Below the pieces are notes generated by a model that worked only from the letters and a program-made list of their open reading frames with translations, did not search any database and had not been told where the DNA came from. DNA of 64,000 nt from Neocallimastix lanati (nom. inval.) (taxonomy: Eukaryota > Neocallimastigomycota > Neocallimastigomycetes > Neocallimastigales > Neocallimastigaceae). The DNA lies in NCBI GenBank assembly GCA_016946835.1, contig JACVTC010000049.1, positions 471,501 through 535,500 of the forward strand, in the 5' to 3' direction. Positions 1 to 12,275 of this stretch are shown here, in pieces. How positions within the stretch are numbered: position 1 is the stretch's first letter; the number at the start of each line of letters is the position of its first letter. The translations under genes and the position numbers were made by a program.

Positions 1-2
1 TT

Positions 3-1190
3 AAAAAACATAATCTTTATAATAAATCTATTAAAGTGACAGAATTCAGTGAACCAATGGTCATTAAATCTGTAAATGATAGAATCATTAGATCTTATTA
101 TTTAAATAAAGAAGAGGACCTTAAGGACTTGAGTGAAAATAATATTTCTTATGATCAAAACTTCATCAATTATGTAATATCTTTAATTAAAAAAAATAAT
201 AAAAGTTCAATATTATCATTAATTCTTAAATATAAGCCCTATTTACTTAGATATATATTACAGGATCAAAAAATAGATATTAATGAAAAATATGATAATG
301 AAGAATATCCGTTAATCACAGCAATTATGAATGATGATATTGATAGTGTTATATTTCTTACCCTATATGGATACTCAAAAAAAACCAATATGAATATTTT
401 GAGTAGTAAAGGAGTAACTCCTTTAATACTAGCATATAATTTGAATAATAAAAACAAAAAATTAATAATAGATGAATTAATAAAGTATGTTGATATTAGT
501 CAAAGAGATAGTAAAGGGAATAATATTCTGTATTATATTTTGGATGATATTTACTTAAATTATTTTGATTATGATCAAAGATATGAAGAATTTGAAAAAA
601 AGATTGAAAATAATGACTTTGATGAATATGATGACGAATATTATGAATCTGATGACAGTTGCATGGATATTGATGATAACGAGTTGAAAGAATGCAATAA
701 TGAAGAGAAAGATGATAATTATAATGATAATTTATATAAAAAGTTAGTTTATGATGATATAGATGTTTTCTATAAAGATAATACAGGAATTTATTTTTTG
801 ACATCTATTTATAAAAAAAGCAAATATCTTTATGCATATACATTAAAAATTAACAATACACCATTAAACAAATTAGAAGAATCACCAATAGTTAATATTA
901 TTAATGATATAACAGGTACATTTACAATTTCTGATAAAAAAAATATTATTAAATCATATATTGATAGAGGTTGTAATGTAAATTTTGTTGATCAAAAGGG
1001 ATTCACGCCATTGGTATATGCAATTAATATGAAAGCCACTGTTGAAGAAAAACTTTCTATCATAAAATTATTAATAGATAATGAGGCAGATATAAATTTC
1101 ACTATAAAAGATAATGGTCAAACAATTTTAGAATATTCAAAAAAAGAAGAAGAAATTTATAATTATTTGAAAATAAATGTTAAAGACTAA
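3..1190 (+). CDS. Ankyrin-repeat protein, 5' end cut by the window
   Basis: The reading frame is open from base 3 to the TAA at 1188-1190. The gene therefore probably starts outside the window; the first in-frame ATG inside is at 57, and the GTG at 36 is not a plausible eukaryotic start. Degenerate ankyrin units are visible: one block around positions 280-550 with the phrases YPLITAIMNDD and GVTPLILAYN, and a second near the C-terminus (about 940-1150) with GFTPLVYAINM and IIKLLIDNEADINF, which match the G-x-TPL-x-x-A helix-turn pattern. Between them lies a strongly acidic, Asp/Glu/Asn-rich insert (about 580-740). Ankyrin proteins mediate protein-protein binding, and this type is expanded in gut fungi. 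No catalytic domain or signal peptide is visible, so the partner is unknown. Base composition is clearly less AT-skewed than the flanks. Confidence 0.8.
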   Translation, partial: KKHNLYNKSIKVTEFSEPMVIKSVNDRIIRSYYLNKEEDLKDLSENNISYDQNFINYVISLIKKNNKSSILSLILKYKPYLLRYILQDQKIDINEKYDNEEYPLITAIMNDDIDSVIFLTLYGYSKKTNMNILSSKGVTPLILAYNLNNKNKKLIIDELIKYVDISQRDSKGNNILYYILDDIYLNYFDYDQRYEEFEKKIENNDFDEYDDEYYESDDSCMDIDDNELKECNNEEKDDNYNDNLYKKLVYDDIDVFYKDNTGIYFLTSIYKKSKYLYAYTLKINNTPLNKLEESPIVNIINDITGTFTISDKKNIIKSYIDRGCNVNFVDQKGFTPLVYAINMKATVEEKLSIIKLLIDNEADINFTIKDNGQTILEYSKKEEEIYNYLKINVKD

Positions 1191-2003
1191 AAATGAAAAT
1201 AGAATAGAATGGAAATAATTTATTTATTGCTCTATTTTAAGTGTTATACATATTTTTTAAGTTATTTTAATGGTTGTTTTAAAATTTATTTTATTTTTTA
1301 TTAATACCTTTTATATAAAAAATACATAGTTATTCCTGTATTTTTATCTTCAATATAGAAATTATTAGTATATAAATACTTTAGAATATGATCTTTCCTT
1401 TTTTAATATTTTAATTTATATAATAAAAAAATAAATAAAAAATAAAATAAAGTTATAATAATAATAATAAAAATAATAATAAATTATGTATTAGTGACAT
1501 TTAAATTAATACTTTATAAAATTGATAAATTATATATATATATTAAAAAGTTTAACTATTTCATATCATAGACAATAACAATTACGTATTTGTATAAAAT
1601 GTAAATAGAATTTAATGATTAATATAATAAATTAAAATTTGTTTTAATACAAGAAATAAAATCTTTGAAAATTATTTTTTAATGAAAATAAATTTTATAT
1701 TTAAAATTTTATATACAAATATTAATGTTATTTTAAATATCTATTAAAAAAAAAAAATTAATAAAAAAAAAAAAATAGGTGATATGATATATATATATAA
1801 ATATCTTTTTATAATTATTTAAATTGATGAATTTTAAACTCTTAGTCTCTTAGTATTATATATATATAATATATTAAATTCATAAATGTTTTTTCTTTTC
1901 TATTTATATAATTAATACTAATTTTATTCAACGAGTTGTATATTTTTCATATCCAAAACGTCATTGAATAGTTCCTTAATATATTGGTTATTAGAATTAT
2001 TAA

Positions 2004-2296
2004 GAATTTTTCTTTTATTATTTAAATTAAAATAATTTATTTTACTTTATTAATTTTATTACAAAAAAAAAATTTTTTTTTATTTAAATTATAATAATTT
2101 ATTTTTCTTTGTTAATTTTATTTATATATTTAAATTATAATAATTTATTTTTCTTTGTTAATTTTATTAAAAATTTTTCTTTTATATATTAAAAATTTTT
2201 CTTTTATATATTTAAATTATAATAATTTATTTTTCATTGTTAATATGGTTACAAAATTTTTCTTTTATTATTTAAATTATAATAATTTATTTTAAA
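2004..2296. repeat. Degenerate ~70-bp tandem repeat
   Basis: About four to five imperfect copies of a unit containing TTTAAATTATAATAATTTAT followed by a TTTTTCTTT block. Copies differ in length and in the connecting A or T run, so the array looks old or slippage-prone. Confidence 0.6.
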
Positions 2297-2854
2297 GGTA
2301 CAATTTTTCTTTCTCATCAATTACATTTATTTACATCTCTTTAAAGAAAATGAAATAAATTTTGTAACATGATCTTTTTGATTAAAAATTATACAGATAT
2401 AAATTTCAGTGGTTATTTATATTGACAATACTTTTAATGACATAGTGAGGATGATGATAAAATATATATATATATATATATGAATAGATATAAATTAGAT
2501 TGTATAAATATAATTTTTAAAAAAATAATAATGAATAACAATGACAATGAGGATGATGATAAAAAGAAAAAAAAATGAAATAAAATATAAAATAAATTAT
2601 AAAAATATAAATATATTTTTATATAAAAAAAAATTAAATAGTATAAATTCTAAGAATAATAAAATGTTAATATAAGAATGTCATGACCATTTTTGATCAG
2701 ACATAAAATTATATTTTTTTTTTTAAAAATTATATTGATTATATTTATCATCATGGATTTTGTTAATTATAATTATGATAAAAAAAAAAAATAAAATAAT
2801 AATATAAAGAATTAAAAGAGTATTTATTAATATATAATAATTAATTAATAATTG

Positions 2855-2946
2855 AATAATAAATAATAAATAATAAATAATAAATAATAAATAATAAATA
2901 ATAAATAATAAATAATAATAAATAATAATAAATAAAATAAATAAAA
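2855..2946. repeat. AATAAAT microsatellite
   Basis: Heptamer/decamer array of AATAAAT and AATAATAAAT units, about 12 copies, uninterrupted except at its 3' end. Confidence 0.85.
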
Positions 2947-3969
2947 ACTGTAAATAATAAAAAAAATTTTTTTTTTTAAAGGGGAAATTTTATTTTACTC
3001 CGATTTAATTCATAAATCATGAATTTTATTCTTAATAAATTATGTTAATATATATTTTTTTAATTAATATTTTGAGTTAATTTTTTATCATAACTTATTT
3101 TTTTTTAATTTTTTTTATTAATTATATAAAAATCTTCCCGTTTTAAAGTTATAATATATATTGTTAATCGTGGTGTAACCAAAGTCAATGGAAAAGGTTA
3201 TAACAACCATTAATGTAATTTATAAATAATTTAAAGGTTAAACAAAAATTAATAGAATTTTTTTTTTCTATTATAATTTGTATTGACTTATTAACACCAA
3301 TAAAAAAAAGTGAATATTATCATCGTTAAAATAAAATGACATATTTATCCTATGATATATGTATATATGTATATATTAAATATTATATTTTTTCTAAAAT
3401 GTTAGAATATTTTAATTCAATAATACCATGAATATACCAAGATATTCATACCAATAAAGAACAATATATATATAGTTTAAATTAAGCTTTAGATAATTGA
3501 TCGGTTTAATATAGATTTATTATTAAATTGTAAAACATTATTATAAAACTTTTAATAAAAATCATTGAAAATAAATTTTTTTTTTCTTTTTTTTTTTTTT
3601 TTTGTTTTTATTATCAAAATGTTATTATTAATTCTATAAATACTATTTCAATCTTTAAAAAAAATTCGTTATAATACATTTTTTTTATGTTTTAATGTAA
3701 TATATATAAAAATTTCATTGAATGATTTATGTTATAATTACATCTTTTTAATTACATTTATAAATTTTATGTTTAATTTTATTTTTTTTTAAAAAAAAAA
3801 AAAATTTAAATATCTTTAATTCTATTGGATAAAAAAAAAACAATTTAATATTTAATATTCCCTATATGACAATATGATCAGAAAAAAAAAAAAAAAGTAT
3901 TACTTAACCACAAAAATAAAAAATTCTTTCAAAAAAAATTTTTTTTTTTAATTAAATTTTTTTAATTCA

Positions 3970-3977
3970 TATATAAA
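3970..3977 (+). promoter_or_regulatory. Possible TATA box of the acyltransferase gene
   Basis: TATATAAA lies about 127 bp upstream of the ATG at 4104 and is followed by a long poly-T tract. Both features are common in promoters of AT-rich fungi. In this composition TATA-like words are frequent, so the call rests on position only. Confidence 0.3.
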
Positions 3978-3978
3978 C

Positions 3979-4016
<38 letters not shown>

Positions 4017-4103
4017 TTTTTTATTTAAAATAAATTTTAATTAATAATATAATATATTGATATTTTTAAAAGTCCAATATACAAATATAATATTTAATAA
4101 AAA

Positions 4104-5381
4104 ATGGAATCAATTACTTTTGAAGATAGTGGAAAATTATTACGTTTAGCGGATAGTTTAGAAACTACTGAAGTAATTGTTTGGCTTAGTGTCAGTGGTA
4201 CCGTATCAAAATCGACACTCACAGCGGAACAAGCTCTTCAAAATTTAAAGACACATTACAAAGAAATGTTGACTGCATATCCTACCTTACGTCTAAAATT
4301 AATTACTAAGGAAAATCTTGAATATTGGAATTACGCAACAGATGAAGAAATTCAATTCGATAATTTGATTCATATTGTTGATGAACCTTTCGATGATGCT
4401 GTGCCCGAGACTCGTGATGCCGATAAGGCACCATTATGGAGAGTTCATGTTGCTCAATATGCCGATAAGACAAAGATAAAAGTTCTTGGAAGTCATTGTA
4501 TTTTGGATGGAAGAGGTATTTTCAGTTTCTTTGACCTTATTTGTACCTACGCCTTAGGAAGGGAGTTAAATGATACCTTAAAATCCTATCAAAATCAACC
4601 CGTATTATACGAATATGGTAAGAAAGATTGGTTTATTAAAGAAATCACCGAAAAGAAGCTGGACGATCCATACGAGCATTTTCATCTTAAGAACTTAAAG
4701 ATTAATCCTTCCATTTCCTTACCAAGTCACATTAATAATGAACAATGGAATGTTTCCTATCCACCTATGTCTAAATTCTGCAGAAAGCATGGAGTCACCC
4801 CACAAGGTGTTTTAATGGCCATTCAAAATGAAGCCATCAGAAAATTTAATAAAGGTAAATGTGATGACATGAAAATTCCAGTATATATTCCCATTGATTA
4901 CCGTCACACAAAGTATGCCACTGAGTTAGTCAATAAAAGTTTATTCTTTTGTCATGTTGGTTTTATTCTACCTTTTATGGAAAATGAACCAGATATGCTT
5001 GAAAATATGAAAAAATGCACACAAGGATTGAAGGAAGCCTTGAATACCACCCAATACTGTGATGATGCCTACTACAGCTGTAATCTTAGAAACTATGAAA
5101 CTGGAGAAATTCATTTCTCCGAAAACTACCCAAATCCCTATGATTTAGTTTTCGCCTCCCATATTGGTGTTGTTGGTTATGGACTTGATGATATTCAATT
5201 TAGAATTCGTAGTTTAATGGAAGGAGATATGTACTGGGCCACCTTCTACGGATTCCATAACAAGGAAACCTTCTCCTTTGTTTATAATGTACCCTACAAT
5301 ACCCCAAAAGAATACTTTGACAGTGTGAAAGAAACTTCACTTAAATATCATGAATTCATGGTTAAAGATGTTTCTGAATAA
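4104..5381 (+). CDS. CoA-dependent acyltransferase, condensation/alcohol-acetyltransferase fold
   Basis: A single uninterrupted 425-residue frame, starting at an ATG in the context AAAAATGGAA. The family hallmark HxxxDG is present as SHCILDGRG (His131, Asp135, Gly136). In this superfamily (chloramphenicol acetyltransferase-like, BAHD, NRPS condensation and alcohol acetyltransferases) the histidine acts as general base for acyl transfer from CoA or a carrier protein to an alcohol or amine. The C-terminal half has the expected PYDLVFASHIGVVGYG stretch (about residues 345-362) near the second lobe of the active-site tunnel. Length of 400-450 residues fits a stand-alone domain; there is no adenylation or carrier domain, no signal peptide and no membrane segment, so a cytosolic enzyme is likely. 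Substrate cannot be read from sequence. Codon use is richer in C/G than anything nearby, as expected of an expressed gene. Such proteins are multi-copy in gut fungi; a bacterial origin is possible but not testable here. Confidence 0.85.
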   Translation: MESITFEDSGKLLRLADSLETTEVIVWLSVSGTVSKSTLTAEQALQNLKTHYKEMLTAYPTLRLKLITKENLEYWNYATDEEIQFDNLIHIVDEPFDDAVPETRDADKAPLWRVHVAQYADKTKIKVLGSHCILDGRGIFSFFDLICTYALGRELNDTLKSYQNQPVLYEYGKKDWFIKEITEKKLDDPYEHFHLKNLKINPSISLPSHINNEQWNVSYPPMSKFCRKHGVTPQGVLMAIQNEAIRKFNKGKCDDMKIPVYIPIDYRHTKYATELVNKSLFFCHVGFILPFMENEPDMLENMKKCTQGLKEALNTTQYCDDAYYSCNLRNYETGEIHFSENYPNPYDLVFASHIGVVGYGLDDIQFRIRSLMEGDMYWATFYGFHNKETFSFVYNVPYNTPKEYFDSVKETSLKYHEFMVKDVSE

Positions 5382-5565
5382 ATAAATAAATTAAAATAAA
5401 TAAATAAATAAATAAGAATAAGAAATAAATAAATAAGTATTTATTTTTTTCAGTTTTATAGCGTTATAAAGTATTATACTATTTTTTAATAATTAAATAT
5501 ATATATATATTATTAATATATAATATTAATTCCCCCAATTAATTTTGATATTGAAATAAACATAA

Positions 5566-5598
<33 letters not shown>

Positions 5599-6402
5599 CT
5601 TTTAAGTATTATCAACCTGTTTATTATATTTATTAGAAAAGAAGAAGAAATAAAAGTAATAATTAAAAATAAATAAAAATTTTGACAATGATATTACTAT
5701 TTTTCATTTATATAAAAATGTACATATTAAAAATAATAAAAATCTAAAAATAATAAAATTTAAAAAAAAAAAAATAAAAAAAATTTAATATTGATGATGA
5801 TTTATTTCATTTTAAATATTTTTGCTTATATCATTAATTAAAGAATATCGGTTTAGCAAATTAAATGAAATGATTTTTAAAAAGTATTATTTTAAAAAGT
5901 ACTTATTAAATTATTTACAATTTATATATATGTTATATGAATTCCACAAACAATAATATTTATTTATTATTAAAAGTATCAATTATTTTGAATGTTAATA
6001 ATTTAAAACTAATTATTTTTTTTTTTTCAAATATTTTTGTATTCCTTCAACTATCAAATAACGCCATGAATTACATATAATAATGATAGTAATAGTAATA
6101 ATAATAATAATAATAAAATTAATGTACAATGTTTCATATTTTTCAAAAGACCGATTGGATTTATTTATTTATAACCATTTAATTTGAATTTTAAAATGAA
6201 TTTTAAAATAATTAAAGTGTTAATATTATTATTTATTATTAATTATTATATATATTTTTTATAAATATATAATTGAATGATTTGCTCTTAAAAGGTATAT
6301 TATTAATATTGATAATAGTATTAAAACTTTATATTTCAACCATCAATATAAATATTGTAAAACGTTAATTTTTTTTTTTTTTGATATATGTATATAATGT
6401 AT
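5382..6402. other. Gene-free spacer after the acyltransferase
   Basis: Starts with an ATAAATAAATAA-rich 3' flank that can serve for polyadenylation (about 5380-5440). It also contains an AAT run (about 5570-5597) and otherwise random AT-rich sequence. No gene seen. Confidence 0.6.
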
Positions 6403-6812
<410 letters not shown>

Positions 6813-6998
6813 TAAGATATATATAATTAAAATACTATATTTATTTATTAATAAATAATTTTAATTTATAATCCTAACTGAAAGAATATGGATTAAACTT
6901 CAAACTAATAATTTTTTAATATATTATTATCAAATATTAAAAAAAGAAATAAAAATTTATTAAATATTAGCTATTACTAATCATTTATAATTATTATT

Positions 6999-7388
6999 TG
7001 AAATAAAATGAAATATTCAAACCTTAATTAATATAAAATAGTTTTTATGATTCAAACATAAATTAATGTCATAAATCAAATTTAAATCCAATGATTTTAT
7101 AACAATTTCATTATGTGGCTTGATTTATATATACTAATTATATTTATAATTAATAATAAATTTTATAGCATAAATCAATGTTAATTATATTCTTATTATT
7201 TCATATTTATATTTATATAGTTATTAAATATTTTCTTAAATAATAATTATTAATATTTATATTCATTTAATAGTTTATTTTAATCACAAGAACAATTAAT
7301 TAAATAGTTAATTATAACTAAATAACATAAAAATAAAGCATTTCTCTTAATTAAGAAAAGTGTTAAGTTAAGATTAAAAGTTATATTT
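6999..7388 (+). mobile_element. Old LTR fragment, same family as the LTRs at 56890 and 60908
   Basis: Starts TGAAATAAAATGAAATATTC and runs colinear with the first ~390 bp of the 561-bp LTR at 56890-57450. The shared landmarks are GTGGCTTGATTT, TAGCATAAATCAATG, the AATCACA(A/G)GAACAATTAA block and AAGCATTTCTCT. It diverges clearly from the young copies and stops short of the LTR 3' end, so it is an old, incomplete relic located 50 kb from its relatives. Confidence 0.8.
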
Positions 7389-7492
7389 GGTGAAAGATCA
7401 TTATAGATTTCAACATCAACAGCAAATAAACTAAAGAAGGATGATAAAGTTTCGCATATTTCTGAAAAACAAAATGGATCGGGTGATGACAT
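7389..7492 (-). other. Short coding-like island beside the LTR fragment
   Basis: On the minus strand an ATG at 7492 opens a frame whose first ~35 codons (beginning MSSPDPFCFSEICETLSSFF) have balanced composition unlike the surrounding spacer. The frame then runs into the antisense of the LTR fragment. It could be a relic of a host exon disrupted by that insertion, or chance. No family recognised. Confidence 0.2.
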
Positions 7493-7848
7493 CTATTATT
7501 AAATAGTTATAAATAAATGAATAAATAAATATTATTTAATACTTAATACTTAATATTACAGTTAAAATTAAATTAATTTAACTAAACAAATAAGTAATAC
7601 CTTTAATTTTTTTATATATGTTAGATTTAAGAATTAATAACATTATAAAAAGTATATTTCATAAATATAATAATAGTATTAATAATATTCATAATGGTAA
7701 GAATAACCATGTAAAATAGAATATAATTTATAAATTTCTTTGAAGTTTTTAAAAATAAAATCTAAATAAAAAAAAAAATTAATTCCCTTTATAATTAATA
7801 ATAATTATTTCATTTTAAATGTTTTATTTATTTAATAGTTTATAATTC

Positions 7849-7859
7849 GTTTTTCTTAT
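7849..7859. repeat. Left target-site duplication of the SINE
   Basis: GTTTTTCTTAT, identical to 8400-8410. Confidence 0.75.
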
Positions 7860-8399
7860 TTTTTTTTTTTTTTTTAGACTTTCTTACATGATATCTACAT
7901 CATTGGTAGGTCACATGAGTGTATTTAAGGAACAGATCCTTACATGCCTTCTCATTTTGACATCGACGCTGTACTACCTCTAAGAGGGATTTAAAGTACT
8001 AGGCATGGTCCCCAACAGATTACGAAAATCCGGACTGATCGTCATACCACCCACCCCTCTATCATCGGGAATAGCAGAAATCTTAATTAGTTTTTGGAGA
8101 TGGTATAATTAAGGAAATTGACCATATTATTTTACAATTTGGATATAACTTAAGTATCTAGACAGGTTTGTGCCGTTTTTCCTAATATATGCCCAAAGCA
8201 CCTTGGTTTTGACCAGAGTCCAAATCACCCACAAATCCATCATACTTAATCCAATATACTTACCCCTAATTGTTCTATCAACGCATTATCATAAAAACCC
8301 GAAGGGAAAACCGATAAGGTCATAGAGCGGGTTCGAACCAGGAGCCTTATGCTCTAAGATGTAACGCCTTAACAGCCAAGATAGAACCTAGAACGACTT
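7860..8399 (-). mobile_element. tRNA-derived SINE, minus strand
   Basis: A ~523-bp body of balanced composition in an otherwise AT-only region. Read on the minus strand, its 5' end carries a pol III type 2 promoter. The A-box-like word TGGCTGTTAAGGCG is near 8385-8370, and a perfect B-box, GGTTCGAACC, lies near 8340-8331, separated as in a tRNA (Leu/Ser-like D arm). The body ends at the 3' side in a ~17-base A tail (T run 7860-7876 on the plus strand). An 11-bp duplication, GTTTTTCTTAT, flanks it directly on both sides, which is the signature of LINE-driven retroposition. No open frame is present and the LINE partner is not in this window. The tRNA part does not fold into a full cloverleaf, so it is not a tRNA gene. 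Confidence 0.8.
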
Positions 8400-8410
8400 G
8401 TTTTTCTTAT
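8400..8410. repeat. Right target-site duplication of the SINE
   Basis: GTTTTTCTTAT, identical to 7849-7859. Confidence 0.75.
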
Positions 8411-8613
8411 AAAAAGAAAAATACTCTATTTTTTTTTAACTATGGAATTAAAATTTTAATTTAAATTTTAATATATTTATGTAATATATATACATAATAT
8501 AACATTTATGTATAATATTATTAAAATATATATATTGAATTATTATACAATATATTATTTATAAATGATGTAATATATTTACTAATTATTATTATTACTA
8601 ATTATTATTACTA

Positions 8614-8659
<46 letters not shown>

Positions 8660-9090
8660 CTGACACTAATCAAGCATTATTATTGTAATATTAATAATTA
8701 CAATTATTATTTTTATTCTAATATGATTATTAATAATTATATAATTATTATACTTTGATCATCTTTCTCCATAGAACCTTTATAAATCAATTAAGAATAA
8801 AAAATAATTTTTTTTTTTTTATTTAATATTATAAAAAAAAAGGAAATTAGGTTCAATAATAAAGAAACTATAGAAATTATTATCTAATTTTTGTTTTATA
8901 ATAATAATCATAAATAATATTTTATGTATTTTTTTTTCATTATAAACTTAAATCCATTGATTTCAGTAATCAAGTTTGGAGATTCATCATCAAAATAATT
9001 TATATTTTGAATGATTTAATATACTTTTAATATATTTATACTTTTCATTGAAGTTAATATTTTGAGAACTTTATTAATAAATATTTTTTT

Positions 9091-9394
9091 TTTGTGTATC
9101 CATTTAAATTTAATGATTTGGTTACATTTTGTTGATTTGCTTTTTATGAAATTAAGAAATAAATACATAAAAATCCTAAATATATTTATTTATTTATTTA
9201 TTTAATATATATATTTACTTTAATAATAAATTATTATTTTTCTGGTTTGACACCCAGACAGAAAAATATCATTTTTAGAACTTAAATAATAAATAATTTT
9301 CTTTTGTGTATCCATTTAAATTTAATGGTTTGGTTGCATTTTGTTAATTTGCTTTTTATGCAATTAAGAAATAAATTCATAAAAATCCTAAATA

Positions 9395-9425
<31 letters not shown>

Positions 9426-9438
9426 TATATATTTATTA
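9091..9438. repeat. Direct duplication of ~130 bp
   Basis: Copies at about 9091-9217 and 9302-9438 share TGTGTATCCATTTAAATTTA, a TTTGCTTTTTATG block and an AAAAATCCTAAATATATTTA stretch. The copies differ at a handful of bases. The 84-bp spacer contains the only C/G-rich word nearby, GACACCCAGACAG. Confidence 0.8.
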
Positions 9439-10254
9439 TTAAAGTATCCAATATTTATTATATTATTATTATTGTAAAATAGATTATAATAGAGTTCAAT
9501 AACTAAAGATTAACAATATTTAGGTTATCTAAATTAAATATACACACTTCTAAATATCATTATATAATGAAGTATAATTAATCAATATTATTGTACAGCA
9601 AATTAATAATAACAAATATGATATATTTTATATATTATATAAAAATATTTTAACTATATATTTATTAATGTAATACTCCAAAACTTAAATAAATATAATA
9701 AATGATAATTTCAAAAGTTCAAATTCACCCCAAGAATAAAATAAAAAATGATAAATAATTTTTAAAAGTTAAGGTTTATATCAATAAAAATACATGACTA
9801 TATATATAAAATAAATTACCACTTTTTTCATAATATTTATAATAATAATAATAATACGATTAATAACTCATATTATTGAAATTTTAAATTATTAAACATT
9901 ATTATAATAATAATAATAATAATAATAATAAAATAAAATTGAAAAATTATGATGAAATCTATTTTTCATAAGTTCATTTCATGATTCATTTCATATTTAA
10001 AGATCAATAATTTAAAAATTAAAATAATAATAAATCACTAAAATAAAAAAAAAAAAATAGAAATAAAAATAAAAATGACTATCAATATATAACTTTTAAG
10101 TAAAAATAATTTTATTTAAGAGATTAATTAAAATTTTGATTAAAAAAAAAAAAAAAAGAATTTTTTTTTTATATGATTTAATGATTTATATAAATTATAT
10201 AAATTATATGAATTATATGAATTATGTGAATTATGTGAATTATGTGAATTATAT

Positions 10255-10292
<38 letters not shown>

Positions 10293-10664
10293 ATTATATG
10301 GATTATATTAATTTTTTTTTATAAATTATATTAATTATATGTATTTTTTTTTTCTTTATTGTTGTATTTAAAACGATTTAATTTAAAAATAAATATAAAA
10401 TAAATTATTATTATTACTATTATTCATTTATTTATTTATTTATTTTTTTTTTACAAATTTAAAACTCATAATATGATATTATTTTATAAAATAAAACAAT
10501 AAATATTTTTTAATTAGATTAAATTAATATATATTTAAATGAAAAAAAAAGGAAAGATATTTATCCAAATATCATATATATTTAATTCATACTTTTTAAA
10601 AAATATTTTTATGATTTCAAATAGATTAATAAATATTAAAAAATAAAAAATAAAAAATAAAATT

Positions 10665-10835
10665 ACTTGTATTAATTAATTAATCTAAATCTTGGTTTAA
10701 TTTTATATCTTTAATTAAAAAAATAATTATTATTTAATTTAAATCTTGGTTTAGTTTCATTATATTAATAAAAAAAAAATTGCTATTATTTTTATTTCAT
10801 TTAATCCTTGTTTTAATTTTCATATTATTAAAAAA
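10665..10835. repeat. Three degenerate ~60-bp tandem copies
   Basis: Each copy has a core AATC(T)TGGTTTAATTTT-type word followed by an ATTAAAAAAATAA segment. The copies are increasingly diverged to the right. Confidence 0.55.
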
Positions 10836-11068
10836 ATAAAATAAAAATAATAAGTAAAAAGTAAGAAATAAACAATTTGAATTAAAACAATAGTCAATTA
10901 AAATAAAATATTATGATAATAATAAAATTAATTAAAAAAAGTGACCGTAAAGTTTTATTTCAATTAATATCGTAATAAAATTAATCTTTTAATTTTTTTT
11001 TTTTTTTTATAAATCTATTGTTATTATTATTTTTATTTCATTATTTTTAATTTTTTAATTAAATTAAA

Positions 11069-11070
<2 letters not shown>

Positions 11071-11108
<38 letters not shown>
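11071..11108. repeat. 38-base poly-A tract
   Basis: Uninterrupted A run in spacer; no retroposon body is recognisable to its left. Confidence 0.9.
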
Positions 11109-11110
<2 letters not shown>

Positions 11111-11134
11111 ATTTAATTTATTAAATAATAATTA

Positions 11135-11165
<31 letters not shown>

Positions 11166-12063
11166 ATTTTTTTTTTAATTTTTAGAGCAAATAAATTTTT
11201 ATTCATAAATTATTTATAGTATTAAAAAGTACCAATTATTTTCTATATCATTGTTAATTAATAATAATTAATTTAAATTATTAATTAAAATGTATTTTAT
11301 GTTTAATTATTTAATTTTTTATAGTTTATATTCAAAAAATTAAATATTTATAAAGAAAAAAAAAATCTATTTATAGATTAAAAACTAAAATAATCAATAA
11401 TTTATCCTTAATTATAATTATTAATATTTTTCATTATTAAGATAATAATAAGAAATATCAAAAACAATTTTATTTTGGTTTTAAAACCTGTTTTAAAAAT
11501 AAATTTAAGATAATATTTTTTTTTCAAATATCTTTTTTTTTTCAAATATCTTTTTTTTTTTAAAAATATTTTTTTTTTAATAAATATCTTTTTTTATTTT
11601 ATAAATAATTTATTTTATTTTTTTTAACTTATTTAATAATATCTTTATTAATTTATAATTATATATTATAAATGAATTCATAAATATCAATTCTAATATA
11701 ATCTGAAACTGCAAAGTTACATAATTTTTATATTATGTAAAATTAAAAAAAAAAAATTTAGCATATCAGTTATGTAATGTTTTATACTATTATAATATTA
11801 TGTCATAGTTTCATAATATTATTTTCAAAGCAAAATGGTTATACAAAAATTCAATGTCATTTTATTATTTCTATTCTTTATTTAAATATATTTATTGTAT
11901 ATATATATATTGTTTTATTTTTTACTATTCTATAATGCATGCTAACGATATCCCATAATTATTATAAATATTTATATATATAATAAATTCATATATAAAA
12001 GTTGAAATTTGAAAAAAAAAAAAAAAATTTAATATATATATATTATATATATATATATAATAA

Positions 12064-12275
12064 AATTTTGTTTATACTTATATTAATTTAATTAATTAAA
12101 AAAAGATATAAATTAAACTTTGTTTTTTTATTAAATTAATTAATTAAAAAAAAGATAAAAATGTAAATTTTGTTTTTTTAATTTAATTAATTAAAAAAAA
12201 GATATTAATTAAAATTTGTTTTTTTTTAATTTAATTAATGAAAAAAATATAAATTAAGCTTTGTTTTTTTTTGAT
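12064..12275. repeat. ~54-bp tandem repeat, four copies
   Basis: Unit: AATTAATTAAAAAAAGATAT, then an AATTAAA(C)TTTG word and a T run. Copies differ by a few substitutions and by T-run length. Confidence 0.7.

Larger units (their letters stand above)
1191..4103. other. Gene-free AT-rich spacer
   Basis: There are no supportable coding frames. The stretch holds A/T homopolymers, a degenerate ~70-bp tandem repeat (2004-2296), an AATAAAT array (2855-2946) and a poly-T run of over 30 bases just upstream of the next gene (about 3982-4014). A few less AT-rich words around 3120-3300 do not form a recognisable gene. Confidence 0.7.

Noticed and set aside
496-804. Minus-strand frame rich in His/Tyr
   Set aside because: Antisense shadow of the ankyrin gene, whose plus frame has the recognisable repeats.
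8325-8399. tRNA gene on the minus strand
   Set aside because: A- and B-boxes are present but acceptor and anticodon arms do not close properly, and the sequence continues into a SINE body with tail and target duplication.
10136-10324. Frame with NYVNYVNY and poly-Phe
   Set aside because: Short ATGAATTAT-type repeat plus a T run; no gene signal.
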